Source: Janthinobacterium sp. LM6
GTDB taxonomy: Bacteria > Pseudomonadota > Gammaproteobacteria > Burkholderiales > Burkholderiaceae_D
Assembly (NCBI RefSeq): GCF_002002885.1
Contig: NZ_CP019510.1
Location: forward strand, 2,170,001-2,234,000
DNA: 64,000 nt
Reading direction: 5' to 3'
The notes below the pieces were generated by a model. It saw nothing but the letters and a program-made list of their open reading frames with translations, made no database searches and was not told the origin of the DNA. Below, piece by piece: positions 32,499-41,109 of the stretch (positions are counted from its first letter, which is position 1; every line of letters begins with the position of its first letter). Made by a program: the position numbers and the translations under genes.

Positions 32499-33911
32499 TT
32501 GAAACGATATGAGGAATTGGCGGAAGAAGTCGCCGCCATGATCAGCACGCAGCTGTTGTTGCCTGGTGATAAGTTGCCTTCCGTGCGCCAGCAGCATGCG
32601 CGCAGGGGCGTGAGCCCGTCGACGGTGTTCCAGGCCTATTATTTACTCGAAGCGCGCGGCATGATCGTCTCGCGGCCCCGCTCCGGCTACTACGTGGCGC
32701 CGCAGCGCGCCGCGCTGGCCCCCGAGCCGGACAGTTCCCGTCCGCTCGACGCCAGCACCACGGTCGATGTCAGCGACCTCGTGTTCGAAGTGCTGGGCGC
32801 CGTCGGCGCGCGCGATATCGTGCCTTTCGGCTCGGCGTTTCCCAGCCCGCATCTGTTCCCGATGGAAAAGCTGGCGCGGGCCGTGTCGGCCAGCATGCGC
32901 CGCCTCGACCCGTGGAGCACGGTCACGGATTTATCGCTGGGCAATGCCGAACTGCGCCGCCAGATCGCCTTGCGCTACCAGCTCGACGGGGTGCTCGTTT
33001 CCAGCGACGACATCGTCATCACGAATGGCGCGCTGGAAGCGCTGAACCTGTGCCTGCAAGCCGTCACGCGGCCCGGCGACACGGTGCTGATCGAGTCGCC
33101 CAGCTTCTATGCGTGCCTGCAGGCGCTGGAGCGGCTGGAGCTCAAGGCAGTCGAGATCGCCACCAGCCCGCGCGACGGCGTCGACCTGGCGGCGCTCGAG
33201 GAATTGCTGCTGCGCCACCAGCCCAAGGCGTGCTGGCTGATGACGAATTTCCAGAATCCCCTGGGCAGCCTGATGTCGCCGGAAAAGAAGCGCGCGCTGG
33301 TCGACCTGCTGGCGCGCCACGGCGTGCCGCTGATCGAGGATGACGTGTATGGCGAGTTGTATTTCGGCAAGCAGCGTCCCGGCTTGACGAAAAGTCATGA
33401 CAGCGCGGGCCTGGTCATGCATTGCAGTTCGTTTTCCAAGACCCTGGCGCCCGGCTTTCGCCTGGGCTGGGCCGTGGCGGGCCGCTATGCGCGCCAGGTC
33501 GAACGCCTGAAGCTGACGACCAGCCTGTCGGCGCCCATCCCGCTGCAGATGGCGCTGGCCGATTACCTGGCGGCAGGCGGCTACGACCGGCATTTGCGCC
33601 AGCTGCGCCTGACCCTGGCGGCGCAGCAAAACACCATGCTGCAAGCCATCGCCGTGCATTTTCCGCCCGGCACGCGGGTGACGCGGCCGCAGGGCGGGTA
33701 TTTCGTCTGGGTGGAGATGCCTGCCGGTATCGATGCGCTGGCCTTGCACCGCAGCGCGCTGGCGGCCGGCATCAGCATCGCGCCCGGCCCCATTTTTTCC
33801 GCCACGCGCGCGTTTCGCCACTGCATCCGCCTCAATTACGGCCACCCGTGGAGTCCGCAACTGGAGGAAGCGATCGCCACCCTGGGGCGGCTGGCGCTGG
33901 CGGCGGCATAG
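32499..33911 (+). CDS. MocR-type regulator (GntR DNA-binding domain fused to aminotransferase)
   Basis: A 470-residue PLP-dependent transcription factor. Residues 1-70 are a GntR winged helix (LPSVRQQHARRGVSPSTVFQ then AYYLLEARGMIVSRPRSGYY). Residues about 100-465 have a class I aminotransferase fold, with the PLP lysine K314 in SFSKTLAPGFRLGWAV. Translation starts at TTG 32499, with GAGGAG at 32488-32493. It diverges from the cytochrome pair by 139 bp and might control it, but nothing in the sequence proves this. MocR proteins usually regulate an adjacent pathway gene for vitamin B6, amino acid or drug-related metabolism. A second MocR gene starts at the right end of the window. Confidence 0.9.
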   Translation: MKRYEELAEEVAAMISTQLLLPGDKLPSVRQQHARRGVSPSTVFQAYYLLEARGMIVSRPRSGYYVAPQRAALAPEPDSSRPLDASTTVDVSDLVFEVLGAVGARDIVPFGSAFPSPHLFPMEKLARAVSASMRRLDPWSTVTDLSLGNAELRRQIALRYQLDGVLVSSDDIVITNGALEALNLCLQAVTRPGDTVLIESPSFYACLQALERLELKAVEIATSPRDGVDLAALEELLLRHQPKACWLMTNFQNPLGSLMSPEKKRALVDLLARHGVPLIEDDVYGELYFGKQRPGLTKSHDSAGLVMHCSSFSKTLAPGFRLGWAVAGRYARQVERLKLTTSLSAPIPLQMALADYLAAGGYDRHLRQLRLTLAAQQNTMLQAIAVHFPPGTRVTRPQGGYFVWVEMPAGIDALALHRSALAAGISIAPGPIFSATRAFRHCIRLNYGHPWSPQLEEAIATLGRLALAAA

Positions 33912-34008
33912 CGGCGAAAAAAAAGTTCCTTGCGGCAGCAAGTGTTCCATTCCAAAAAGAAATATTACTGTTATATTGATGTATCTATAACTAATGATGG
34001 GAATCATA

Positions 34009-34356
34009 ATGGATAACACGCAGCCGGAAGTGGGTCGTACACAAGATACGACGATCGCCATTCTGTCCCACGTTGGCGGCCTGTTCACCAGCTGGGTGGC
34101 GCCGCTGATCATTTATTTGATCAAGAAAGATGATGCGGATAAATTCTCGGCCGAGAATGCCCGCGAAGCGCTGAATTTCCAGATCACCCTGATCATCTGG
34201 TATTTCGCCTGCTTCATCCTGTCGTTCGTGCTGATCGGCCTGTTCCTGTTCTGGATCGTGGCGCTGGCCAACCTGGTGTGCTCGATCGTCGCGGCCGTCA
34301 AGGCCAGCAATGGCGTCACTTACCGCTATCCCCTGACCTTGCGCCTGGTCAAATAA
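34009..34356 (+). CDS. Small DUF4870 membrane protein
   Basis: A 115-residue protein with three hydrophobic segments: TIAILSHVGGLFTSWVAPLI, then the run FQITLIIWYFACFILSFVLI, then LFLFWIVALANLVCSIVAAV. The DKFSAENAREALNFQ motif between the first two is the DUF4870 family signature. Function is unknown. ATG 34009 (MDNTQPEVG) has GGGA about 8 bases upstream; the overlapping ATGs at 33994-33997 would add five residues. It lies 97 bp after the MocR gene; the intervening DNA is AT-rich and may carry its own promoter. Confidence 0.82.
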   Translation: MDNTQPEVGRTQDTTIAILSHVGGLFTSWVAPLIIYLIKKDDADKFSAENAREALNFQITLIIWYFACFILSFVLIGLFLFWIVALANLVCSIVAAVKASNGVTYRYPLTLRLVK

Positions 34357-34377
34357 GGCTGCGCCGGCCGCCGGGTG

Positions 34378-34803
34378 TCAGCCCGGGCGGCCGGGCAGTA
34401 TCAGGAATGACGCAAAGTCGGGCGCCACCGTGGTGGAGGCGCCTGTTTCGTGCGACCACAGCACGACCACGGGTTCGCCCGACGGCCCCGTTTGCGCATA
34501 ATCAAAACAGTAGTAATCGCCCGTGCCGAACTGGGCGAAGGGCAGCAGGCTGCCGGCCTCGTCGCCTGTCCCCGCATTCTCCAGCCATTCCTGCCAGCCT
34601 TCGCGGTAATGGCGTGCTATCGATTCCCACGTCTTGCGCGCATTGGCCGCGTCGTAGACGGGAAACACGCTCAAGGCGCCCAGCGCGCGGCCATTATTCT
34701 CCAATAACCATTGCACATGGGATGCGGGCAGCTGCCGCCCCAGCGCCTGTTCGGCGGCGGCGATCGCGTCAGGCGTGGTGCCGATGGATTTGTTCTTGCT
34801 CAT
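34378..34803 (-). CDS. SMI1/KNR4-family protein
   Basis: A 141-residue soluble protein of the SMI1/KNR4 (SUKH) superfamily. Hallmarks are the N-terminal PASHVQWLLENNGRALGAL, which fits the family pattern of a helix ending in an Asn-Gly turn, and the strand region FAQFGTGDYYCFDYAQTG then VVVLWSHETG. In bacteria many such proteins are immunity proteins against contact-dependent or polymorphic toxins, but no toxin gene is beside this one, so it may be an orphan immunity gene or a housekeeping member. Its stop is convergent with the DUF4870 gene. It follows the RNase D-like gene after 21 bp. Confidence 0.85.
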   Translation of the reverse strand: MSKNKSIGTTPDAIAAAEQALGRQLPASHVQWLLENNGRALGALSVFPVYDAANARKTWESIARHYREGWQEWLENAGTGDEAGSLLPFAQFGTGDYYCFDYAQTGPSGEPVVVLWSHETGASTTVAPDFASFLILPGRPG

Positions 34804-34824
34804 GCTGCAGGAAGGCGCGCCGGC

Positions 34825-35472
34825 TCAGGCGGCGATGGGCGGCGGGGCTGGCGGCGTGCTGGCGCGCGGGGCTTTTTGCGGCGCGACCTTGCCGCCGTCG
34901 GCGATCCAGCGGCGGTACACGCGCAGGGCCACTTGCGCATCGTCGGCCGCATACAGGATCTGCTTTTCCGTCAGGCGCGATGTGGCCCAGTTGGTGGTGG
35001 AAATCTTTTTCGATTTCTGCAGGTGCAGGCCGAAGAACTTGGCCACGGCCGTCTTCGCGCCCAGGTCGTTGCGCTGGCCGCCGCGCAGGGCGACGGACAG
35101 GTCGAGCACCTGGGCCGGGGCGATGCCCAGCTTGTTGCGCAGGCGCTTGACGTCGTCGGACAGGCCGAAGCCCACCTTCAGGGTGGTGGTCGATTCGAGG
35201 ATGGCCTTGAGTTCGGCCAGGGCCGGCGCCGGCGTGCTGCCCACCTGGAACAGGTAGGCGATGTCGTCGGTGGCCAGCTGGATCAGGTGCGGTCCCGTGG
35301 AGGACTCGCCCTTCACAAAAGTCGGCTTCGATTCCGTATCGAAGCCGATGGCGTCCGCTGCCAGCAGGGCGGCCATGGCCGCCTGTGCATCATCGCTGGT
35401 GCGTACCAGCTTGACGTGGTCGAGTGCAATGCCTTGATAGGGGGGCAGTGGCGGTGCGGCAGCTGTGTCCAT
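34825..35472 (-). CDS. RNase D-like 3'-5' exonuclease domain protein
   Basis: A 215-residue DEDD-superfamily exonuclease. Exo I is FDTE (residues 44-47), Exo II includes VGFGLSDDVKRL, and Exo III is ILYAADDAQVALRVY, the DEDDy version with Tyr before the last Asp. The HRDC domains of full RNase D are missing; the protein is one catalytic domain with a Pro/Ala-rich tail. Proteins of this type trim structured RNA or DNA; the substrate is unknown. It is 9 bp downstream of the ProQ/FinO gene on the same strand, an interesting pairing of an RNA chaperone with a nuclease. Confidence 0.87.
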   Translation of the reverse strand: MDTAAAPPLPPYQGIALDHVKLVRTSDDAQAAMAALLAADAIGFDTESKPTFVKGESSTGPHLIQLATDDIAYLFQVGSTPAPALAELKAILESTTTLKVGFGLSDDVKRLRNKLGIAPAQVLDLSVALRGGQRNDLGAKTAVAKFFGLHLQKSKKISTTNWATSRLTEKQILYAADDAQVALRVYRRWIADGGKVAPQKAPRASTPPAPPPIAA

Positions 35473-35481
35473 GAAACCGGA

Positions 35482-35991
35482 TCAGCCCTTGCGCGAGAAT
35501 TTCGCGGTCAGCTGATTCAGTTTTTCCAGGCGCAAACGGTTCGCTTCTTCGGCGGCCGCGGCATCGCGCTCGGCTTTCTTGCGCTCGGCTTCCTTCTTGA
35601 AGCGCTGCTGCAATACTTGCGTGGCATGGTCGCGGTGGGTTTGCGTCACTTCCGCGCCGGCGGTGCCGTCGAGGTCGTAGCGTACCTTGGCTTTTTCCAT
35701 CACGCGCAGGTAGCGCAGCGAACCCGTGTGGATGCCCAGCGCCGTGCGCATCAGCTTGCGGTCCAGGTCCGGCAGGCGCGCGAGGATCTGCTTGTCGATA
35801 CCGATCGACAAGGGCAGGCAATCTCGGAATGGCGGGAATTGCTCCTGGAACTGTTTCAGCAGCGCGCGCGCGGTCAGGCCGGCAGGCGCCGGCGTGGTCG
35901 CTGCGGCCGGTGCCGCCGCTGGGGCTGCATCGACTGGCGTGTCAGGAGTGGTGGCTTGCTGGTCTGGCGTGGAGCTGGTCATCGACATCAT
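35482..35991 (-). CDS. ProQ/FinO-domain RNA chaperone
   Basis: A 169-residue RNA-binding protein. The first 40 residues are Ala/Pro/Thr-rich and disordered. The ProQ/FinO domain (about 42-130) includes the run LLKQFQEQFPPFRDCLPLSI, LPDLDRKLMRTALGIHTGS and YLRVMEKAKVRYDL. A charged, coiled-coil-like tail follows (KKAERDAAAAEEANRLRLEK). This family binds structured small RNAs and 3' UTRs and protects or matches them. The start is taken as ATG 35991, but ATG 35988 and 35982 are equally possible since none has a good ribosome site. The stop lies just before the exonuclease gene, and both are probably in one operon. Confidence 0.87.
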   Translation of the reverse strand: MMSMTSSTPDQQATTPDTPVDAAPAAAPAAATTPAPAGLTARALLKQFQEQFPPFRDCLPLSIGIDKQILARLPDLDRKLMRTALGIHTGSLRYLRVMEKAKVRYDLDGTAGAEVTQTHRDHATQVLQQRFKKEAERKKAERDAAAAEEANRLRLEKLNQLTAKFSRKG

Positions 35992-36116
35992 TGGTTGGGC
36001 TATAAAAGGGGAGCATAGCACGCGCCACAGGCAAGTGCATTGTCTTTTTTGGCAACTTGACCTGCGATAAGCGGGTTCGTACTGCAGCCGGCACAGCGCG
36101 GAATACGGGAAATGTG

Positions 36117-36345
36117 TATAATGTCGGCTTGCGCTGATGACTGGGCCCTGTTTTTGAAGGTCTGGCTCAGGTGTGCAGGGGATAGGAGCAGTGCGGCGCA
36201 GGGCCACCATTATTGATATTTTTGATATCGGTTATTCCACTTATCAATTATTCAGATAACGGGCCTTCGTGCATAATCTTGCTCTCCGCTGTGTCTTCAC
36301 TGAACAACAATAGATTCAAGCCCGTTCTGGTACGGGCTTTTTTTC
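36117..36345 (+). ncRNA. Candidate small RNA or attenuated rpoD leader
   Basis: A TATAAT hexamer at 36117-36122 on the plus strand is followed, 195 bp later, by a strong intrinsic terminator (36318-36345). No supported plus-strand gene lies between or just before. The transcript could form a helix between GGCCCTG (36144-36150) and CAGGGCC (36199-36205). The -35 region is poor. It may be an independent small RNA, or a 5' leader of rpoD that is stopped early under some conditions. The class is not recognised; I looked for 6S RNA and tRNA features and did not find a match. Confidence 0.35.
36318..36345 (+). terminator. Intrinsic terminator upstream of rpoD
   Basis: AAGCCCGT (36318-36325) pairs with ACGGGCTT (36332-36339), loop of six bases, followed by a T-run to 36344. 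It is plus-strand oriented and stands 225 bp before the rpoD start, with no protein gene for it to end. Confidence 0.9.
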
Positions 36346-36570
36346 ATTCCGCAATGTACATCGCTTATTTATCTGACCCGGTTTCGGCCCTCGCCGTTCG
36401 GTCCGCGCTCCTCATGCCGGATGCGTGGGCTATGAACGTCACGATAGACAGGCGCCGCTGCCCTTGACGGCAGCCGCAACAATACGCTCCATCGAGTCCG
36501 GTTTCGCAGGCTTAGGTGGAATCATTCACTTCGCGCCGACACCATCTGGTCTCGCATTAAGAGATATCTC
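36346..36570 (+). promoter_or_regulatory. Proximal rpoD leader
   Basis: About 225 bp without a supported gene between the terminator and the rpoD ATG. It may hold a promoter for rpoD, since the upstream terminator would block readthrough, but I cannot name convincing -35 and -10 boxes. The AGAGATATCTC palindrome lies at 36560-36570 directly before the ATG. A classic AGGAG ribosome site is missing. Confidence 0.4.
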
Positions 36571-39117
36571 ATGAAGAATACGCCAAAAACTTTAACGTTG
36601 TCCGCCAAGGCGCCACGCCCAGCCGCGGCGCCGCTTGCCGTACCCAAAACGACTTTATCTTACTTCATCGATAATGCGCAAGCGAATCCGGAAGCCACCG
36701 TCACGACGGCGCCGACCGTCGTCACCGTGGTGAAGAAAAGCCGCTCGCGCCTGGCTGCCGTGCCGCCGGCCGAAACGGTAACGGAAGCAGCAGTTGCCGC
36801 GCCCGTGGCCGACGCCGCCGAAGCCGTGGAAGCGGCGCCCGTCAAGATGCCGAGCGTCAAAGTGGCGCCCAGCGCCAAGGCGGCGCCTGCGCCGCGCAAG
36901 GTCAGCGAAAGCGCCGCCACCAATAAAGTGGTGACGGCAGCCCGTTCGAAAGTCGTGCGCGCCAAGCCTGAAGCGGCGCCCGTGACCATCATCACCGGCG
37001 CGCAAGTGGTCAGCAAGACCACGGACGCCGACGCCCTGGCCGCCATCGATACCTCGAATTACTTCTTGCCGACCGTCAAGGTGCCGGGCCGCCGCGGCCG
37101 CAAGCCGAGCGAATTCACGCCGGAAAACGACGAAGTGGCGGCACTCAACGCCGTCGAACGCGCCGAACTGAAGGCCGTGTCGAAAGCGCGCGACCGCAAG
37201 GCCAAGGGCGGCCTGGCGGACGCATTGGGCGATCCGGAAGCGTCGGCAGCGGACCTGGAACGCCGCCGCAAGCAGATCACGGGCTTGATCAACATGGGCA
37301 AGGAACGCGGTTTCCTTACCTATGCCGAGATCAATGACCAATTGCCGGAAAACATCATCGATCCGGAAGCCATCGAAGGCATCATCGCCACCTTCAACGA
37401 CATGGGTATCGCCGTCTACGAGCGCGCCCCTGACGCGGAAAGCCTGTTGTTGACCGACAACGTCGCCACCGTCACCAGCGACGATGAAGTGGAAGCGGCT
37501 GCCGCGACCGCCCTGTCGACGGTCGACTCCGACTTCGGCCGCACCACCGACCCCGTGCGCATGTACATGCGTGAAATGGGCGCCGTGGCGCTGCTGACGC
37601 GCGAAGGCGAGATCGAGATCGCCAAGCGCATCGAAGGCGGCCTGAAGGACATGATCCAGGCGATTTCCGCCTGCCCGACCACCATCGGCGAAATCGTTGC
37701 TCTGTCGCAAAAAATCGCGCGCGACGAAATCAAGGTCGATGAAGTGGTCGACGGCTTTGTCGATTTGAACGAAAGCAATGCCCCGGCGCCCGCCGCTGCC
37801 GCCGCGCCCGCCGCCGCCAGCGGTGACGACGAGGAAGAGGAAGAAGAAGCCGAGGAAGAAGACGGCGACGCCAATGGCGGCGCAGCCGGTTTCTCCAGCG
37901 AGCAATTGGCCCAGCTGAAAAAGAATGCGTTGGAGAAATTCAACGTCATTTCGACGCAGTACGACAAGATGCGCAAGGCGCCCGAGGGTTACAACTCGAA
38001 AGCCTACGTCAAGGCGCAGGAAGCCATTTCGCAGGAATTGCTGGGCATCCGCTTCACGGCCAAGGTCGTGGAAAAGCTGTGCGACACCCTGCGCGGCCAG
38101 ATGGAAGAAGTGCGCCACATCGAGCGCGCCGTGCTGGAACTGTGCGTGAACAAATGCGGCATGCCGCGCGCCCACTTCATCAAGGTGTTCCCGGGCAATG
38201 AATGCGACCTGGAATGGGTCGACCGCGAAGTCGATTGCAAGTATCCGTACAGCGCCATCCTCAGCCGCAACGTGCCTGCCGTCAAGGAACTGCAAAAGAA
38301 GATGATCGACCTGCAAGCGCGCGTGGCCCTGCCGCTGGCCGACTTGCGCAAGATCAACAAGCAGATGGCTGCCGGCGAAAAGCGCGCGCGTCACGCGAAA
38401 CGCGAAATGACGGTCGCCAACTTGCGCCTGGTTATTTCGATCGCCAAGAAATACATCAACCGCGGCTTGCAATTCCTCGACCTGATCCAGGAAGGCAACA
38501 TCGGTCTGCTGAAGGCTGTCGATAAATTCGAATACCGCCGCGGCTACAAGTTCTCGACCTACGCCACCTGGTGGATCCGCCAGGCCATCACGCGTTCGAT
38601 CGCCGACATGGCCCGCACCATCCGCGTGCCGGTGCACATGATCGAAACGATCAACAAGATGAACCGCATCTCGCGCCAGATCATGCAGGAAACGGGCAGC
38701 GAGCCGGACCTGGCGACCCTGGCCGTCAAGATGGAAATGCCGGAAAACAAGGTACGCGAAATCATGAAGATCGCGAAAGAGCCGATTTCCATGGAAACGC
38801 CGATGGGCGAAGATGGCGATTCGCAACTGGGCGACTTCATCGAAGACAACACGACCCTGGCGCCGCTGGACGCCGCGCTGCACGCCTCGATGCGCAACGT
38901 GATCAAGGAAGTGCTCGATTCCCTGACGCCGCGCGAAGCGAAAGTGCTGCGCATGCGTTACGGCGTGGAAATGTCGAACGACCACACCTTGGAAGAAGTG
39001 GGCAAGCAGTTCGACGTGACGCGCGAGCGCATCCGCCAGATCGAAGCGAAAGCCATGAGCAAGCTGCGCCAGCCTTCGCGTTCGGACAAGCTGAAAACCT
39101 TCTTGACTCAAAATTAA
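36571..39117 (+). CDS. rpoD: RNA polymerase primary sigma factor RpoD (sigma-70)
   Basis: An 848-residue housekeeping sigma factor. Residues 1-225 are an extension rich in Ala, Val, Pro and Lys, not found in Escherichia coli (613 residues in total). Region 1.1 begins at about 230 ([18 protein letters not shown]). A nonconserved region carries an acidic run of Glu and Asp near 424-434. Regions 2.1-2.4 include [20 protein letters not shown] and [18 protein letters not shown] (about 640-675), followed by region 3 and the region 4.2 helix-turn-helix [20 protein letters not shown] (about 807-826). It is transcribed alone here: dnaG and rpsU, its usual upstream partners in many bacteria, are absent, and a terminator follows. 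Confidence 0.95.
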   Translation: MKNTPKTLTLSAKAPRPAAAPLAVPKTTLSYFIDNAQANPEATVTTAPTVVTVVKKSRSRLAAVPPAETVTEAAVAAPVADAAEAVEAAPVKMPSVKVAPSAKAAPAPRKVSESAATNKVVTAARSKVVRAKPEAAPVTIITGAQVVSKTTDADALAAIDTSNYFLPTVKVPGRRGRKPSEFTPENDEVAALNAVERAELKAVSKARDRKAKGGLADALGDPEASAADLERRRKQITGLINMGKERGFLTYAEINDQLPENIIDPEAIEGIIATFNDMGIAVYERAPDAESLLLTDNVATVTSDDEVEAAAATALSTVDSDFGRTTDPVRMYMREMGAVALLTREGEIEIAKRIEGGLKDMIQAISACPTTIGEIVALSQKIARDEIKVDEVVDGFVDLNESNAPAPAAAAAPAAASGDDEEEEEEAEEEDGDANGGAAGFSSEQLAQLKKNALEKFNVISTQYDKMRKAPEGYNSKAYVKAQEAISQELLGIRFTAKVVEKLCDTLRGQMEEVRHIERAVLELCVNKCGMPRAHFIKVFPGNECDLEWVDREVDCKYPYSAILSRNVPAVKELQKKMIDLQARVALPLADLRKINKQMAAGEKRARHAKREMTVANLRLVISIAKKYINRGLQFLDLIQEGNIGLLKAVDKFEYRRGYKFSTYATWWIRQAITRSIADMARTIRVPVHMIETINKMNRISRQIMQETGSEPDLATLAVKMEMPENKVREIMKIAKEPISMETPMGEDGDSQLGDFIEDNTTLAPLDAALHASMRNVIKEVLDSLTPREAKVLRMRYGVEMSNDHTLEEVGKQFDVTRERIRQIEAKAMSKLRQPSRSDKLKTFLTQN

Positions 39118-39133
39118 GTAGTCAGCAGGCAAT

Positions 39134-39161
39134 AAAAAAGAGGCGCAAGCCTCTTTTTTTT
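39134..39161. terminator. Intrinsic terminator after rpoD
   Basis: AAAAAAGAGGC (39134-39144) pairs with GCCTCTTTTTT (39149-39159), loop GCAA. Flanking A and T runs make it bidirectional, serving rpoD and the convergent histidine kinase gene. Confidence 0.93.
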
Positions 39162-39176
39162 CGCCCTGGAATTGTC

Positions 39177-40934
39177 CTAGGCTTCGATGGCCTGGCTTTT
39201 GGCGATCGGCAGGCGGATGGCCAGCGCCGTGCCCTGGCCCTGCTGGCTGTCGATGCGCAGTTCGCCGCCCAGGGCGTGGACGCGTTCGCGTATGCTTTTC
39301 AGGCCGAAGGCGGCCTTCTTGCCGTGGGCGTCCGGCTGCATGCCGATGCCGTTGTCGCTGATGCGCAGCACGATGGCATCCGTATCTTGCGCCAGCGCCA
39401 CTTCCACCTCGCTGGCCTGGGCGTGGCGCACGATGTTCGACAGCGATTCCTGCAGCACGCGGAAGATGGCCGACGTCTGGCGCTGGTCCAGGCCCAGGTC
39501 GGGCGCCTCGCTGTCGAGCGAGAGCTGGTAGCGGATGGCGCCGCGGCTTTCCATCTGGCGTATCAGCCATTCGGCTGCCGGGCCCAGGCCCAGCTCCAGG
39601 GTACTGGGATGCAAGTCATTGATGATGGTGCGCACCGAGCGGATGGTGGCGTCGATGGTGTCGAGCACGCGCTGGGCGTGGCGGTGCAGGCGCGGATGGG
39701 TCCTGGCCGTGCGCGCGTGCAGCAGCGACACGTCGATGCGCAGCACCATCAGGTTCTGGCCCAGGTCGTCATGAATGTCGAGCGCGATGCGGCGCCTTTC
39801 CTCTTCCTTGATGGTCTGCTGGTGGTCGGTCAGTTCGCGCAGCTGGGCCAGGGTGCGCTGCAGGTTCTCCTCGTTGCGCTTGCTTTCCGTGATGTCGATG
39901 CCCATGGCGATGATCATCTGCGGCCGCCCTTGGGCGTCGAAGATGGGTTTTTTATGCGTCTGCAGCAGGCGGTTTTCCTGCAGCCGCGCATTCCACACGA
40001 GTTCTTCGCGGATCACCACCTGGCGGCTGGCAAACGCTTCCTGGTCCGCCGCGTGGAATCCCAGGGTCTGGTCCGAGGGGAAGTGCTGCACGTCGCGTCC
40101 CTCGGCGATATCCTGGAATAGCACGCCCCATTGCTGCTCGCAAGCCTGGTTCATCAGCAGCATGCGCGAATCGGCGTCCTTCAGGAACAGCGACAGGGGC
40201 ATCATGGAAATGATGTCCTGCAGCCGCTCTTCGCTGCGCGCCAGGGCCGCTTCCGTTTGCGCGCGCATGGCGATTTCCGCGGAGAGCTGGAGATTGACAT
40301 CGAGCAACTGGGCCGTGCGCAGGGCCACGCGGCTTTCCAGCTCCGCATGGGCGACGGTCAGCGCGTGTTCGGCCCGCTTGTGCTCCGTGATGTCGCTGGC
40401 CAGCACGAGGGCGCCCGTCAGGCTGCCTTGCGGGTGGTACAGGCGGCGTCCGCTGATCATGGCCCAGCGTTCCGAACCGTCGCCGTGACGGTACTGCAAT
40501 TCTCCCATGCAGCTATCCGTGGCTGTCTGGCGCAGCGGACACAGGCGCAGCAAGGTCGCTTCGTCGTGGAATTCGCTCATCTTGTGGCCCAGCAGCTTTT
40601 CCGCCGGGATGCCCAGCATGTCGCACAGGCGCTGGTTGAGATGCAAGATCGTGCCTTGCGCATCCGTTTGCCACATGCCGTCCTGCGCCGTCTCGCTCAG
40701 GTCGCGGTAGCGCATGGCGCTGGCGTCGAGCTGCAGAAGCGTGCTGGCGAGGTGGGCGCGCAGCTTGCGCATCAGCCACATGGCCGTGCCGGCGGCGCCC
40801 GCCAGCAGCAGCGACAGCCAGATGTGTTCCCAGAAGTCGAGCTGCTGCCAGGCGGCGCCCGCCAGCCAGCCCAGCATGATCAGGATGAGGGCGGCACATG
40901 CCGTACTCAAGGTTTCAATCGACCATTTGCTCAT
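39177..40934 (-). CDS. PAS-domain sensor histidine kinase (NarQ-type HisKA_3)
   Basis: A 585-residue membrane-associated kinase. Two hydrophobic segments at about residues 11-27 and 38-55 are separated by a very short loop, so there is hardly a periplasmic domain and sensing is probably cytoplasmic. Two PAS domains follow (about 75-195, with GMWQTDAQGTILHLNQRLCD; and 240-360), linked by a coiled coil. The HisKA_3 dimerisation domain has H388 in RRIALDIHDDLGQ, and the HATPase domain ends the protein (SNIVRHAQASEV, ISDNGIGM, GLKSIRERVHALGG). Its response regulator is not adjacent; it must be elsewhere. ATG 40934 with AGGGA upstream is preferred over longer starts. Confidence 0.9.
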   Translation of the reverse strand: MSKWSIETLSTACAALILIMLGWLAGAAWQQLDFWEHIWLSLLLAGAAGTAMWLMRKLRAHLASTLLQLDASAMRYRDLSETAQDGMWQTDAQGTILHLNQRLCDMLGIPAEKLLGHKMSEFHDEATLLRLCPLRQTATDSCMGELQYRHGDGSERWAMISGRRLYHPQGSLTGALVLASDITEHKRAEHALTVAHAELESRVALRTAQLLDVNLQLSAEIAMRAQTEAALARSEERLQDIISMMPLSLFLKDADSRMLLMNQACEQQWGVLFQDIAEGRDVQHFPSDQTLGFHAADQEAFASRQVVIREELVWNARLQENRLLQTHKKPIFDAQGRPQMIIAMGIDITESKRNEENLQRTLAQLRELTDHQQTIKEEERRRIALDIHDDLGQNLMVLRIDVSLLHARTARTHPRLHRHAQRVLDTIDATIRSVRTIINDLHPSTLELGLGPAAEWLIRQMESRGAIRYQLSLDSEAPDLGLDQRQTSAIFRVLQESLSNIVRHAQASEVEVALAQDTDAIVLRISDNGIGMQPDAHGKKAAFGLKSIRERVHALGGELRIDSQQGQGTALAIRLPIAKSQAIEA

Positions 40935-41109
40935 CCGCGTCCCTGGCGTCGTGGTTGGCCGCTGCCGTGCGCCTGGCGCCGGAGAGGGAAAGTATCCGAC
41001 GCTAGTGTAATACCAATTGTTGTTTTCTTGAGAATATTTTTCCATTGGGCAAGCAAAAGGGCCGGCCCTTGCGGTGCCGGCCCTGTTTGCCGATGGCAAG
41101 GTGGCGCGA

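Noticed and set aside
36121-36345. 6S RNA upstream of rpoD
   Set aside because: I cannot find the closing stem and central bubble typical of 6S RNA, and the neighbouring genes are not those usually beside ssrS.
36655-39570. A 971-codon minus-strand open frame opposite rpoD
   Set aside because: It runs through the rpoD terminator and into a neighbouring gene, has no family features, and is a codon-bias artefact.
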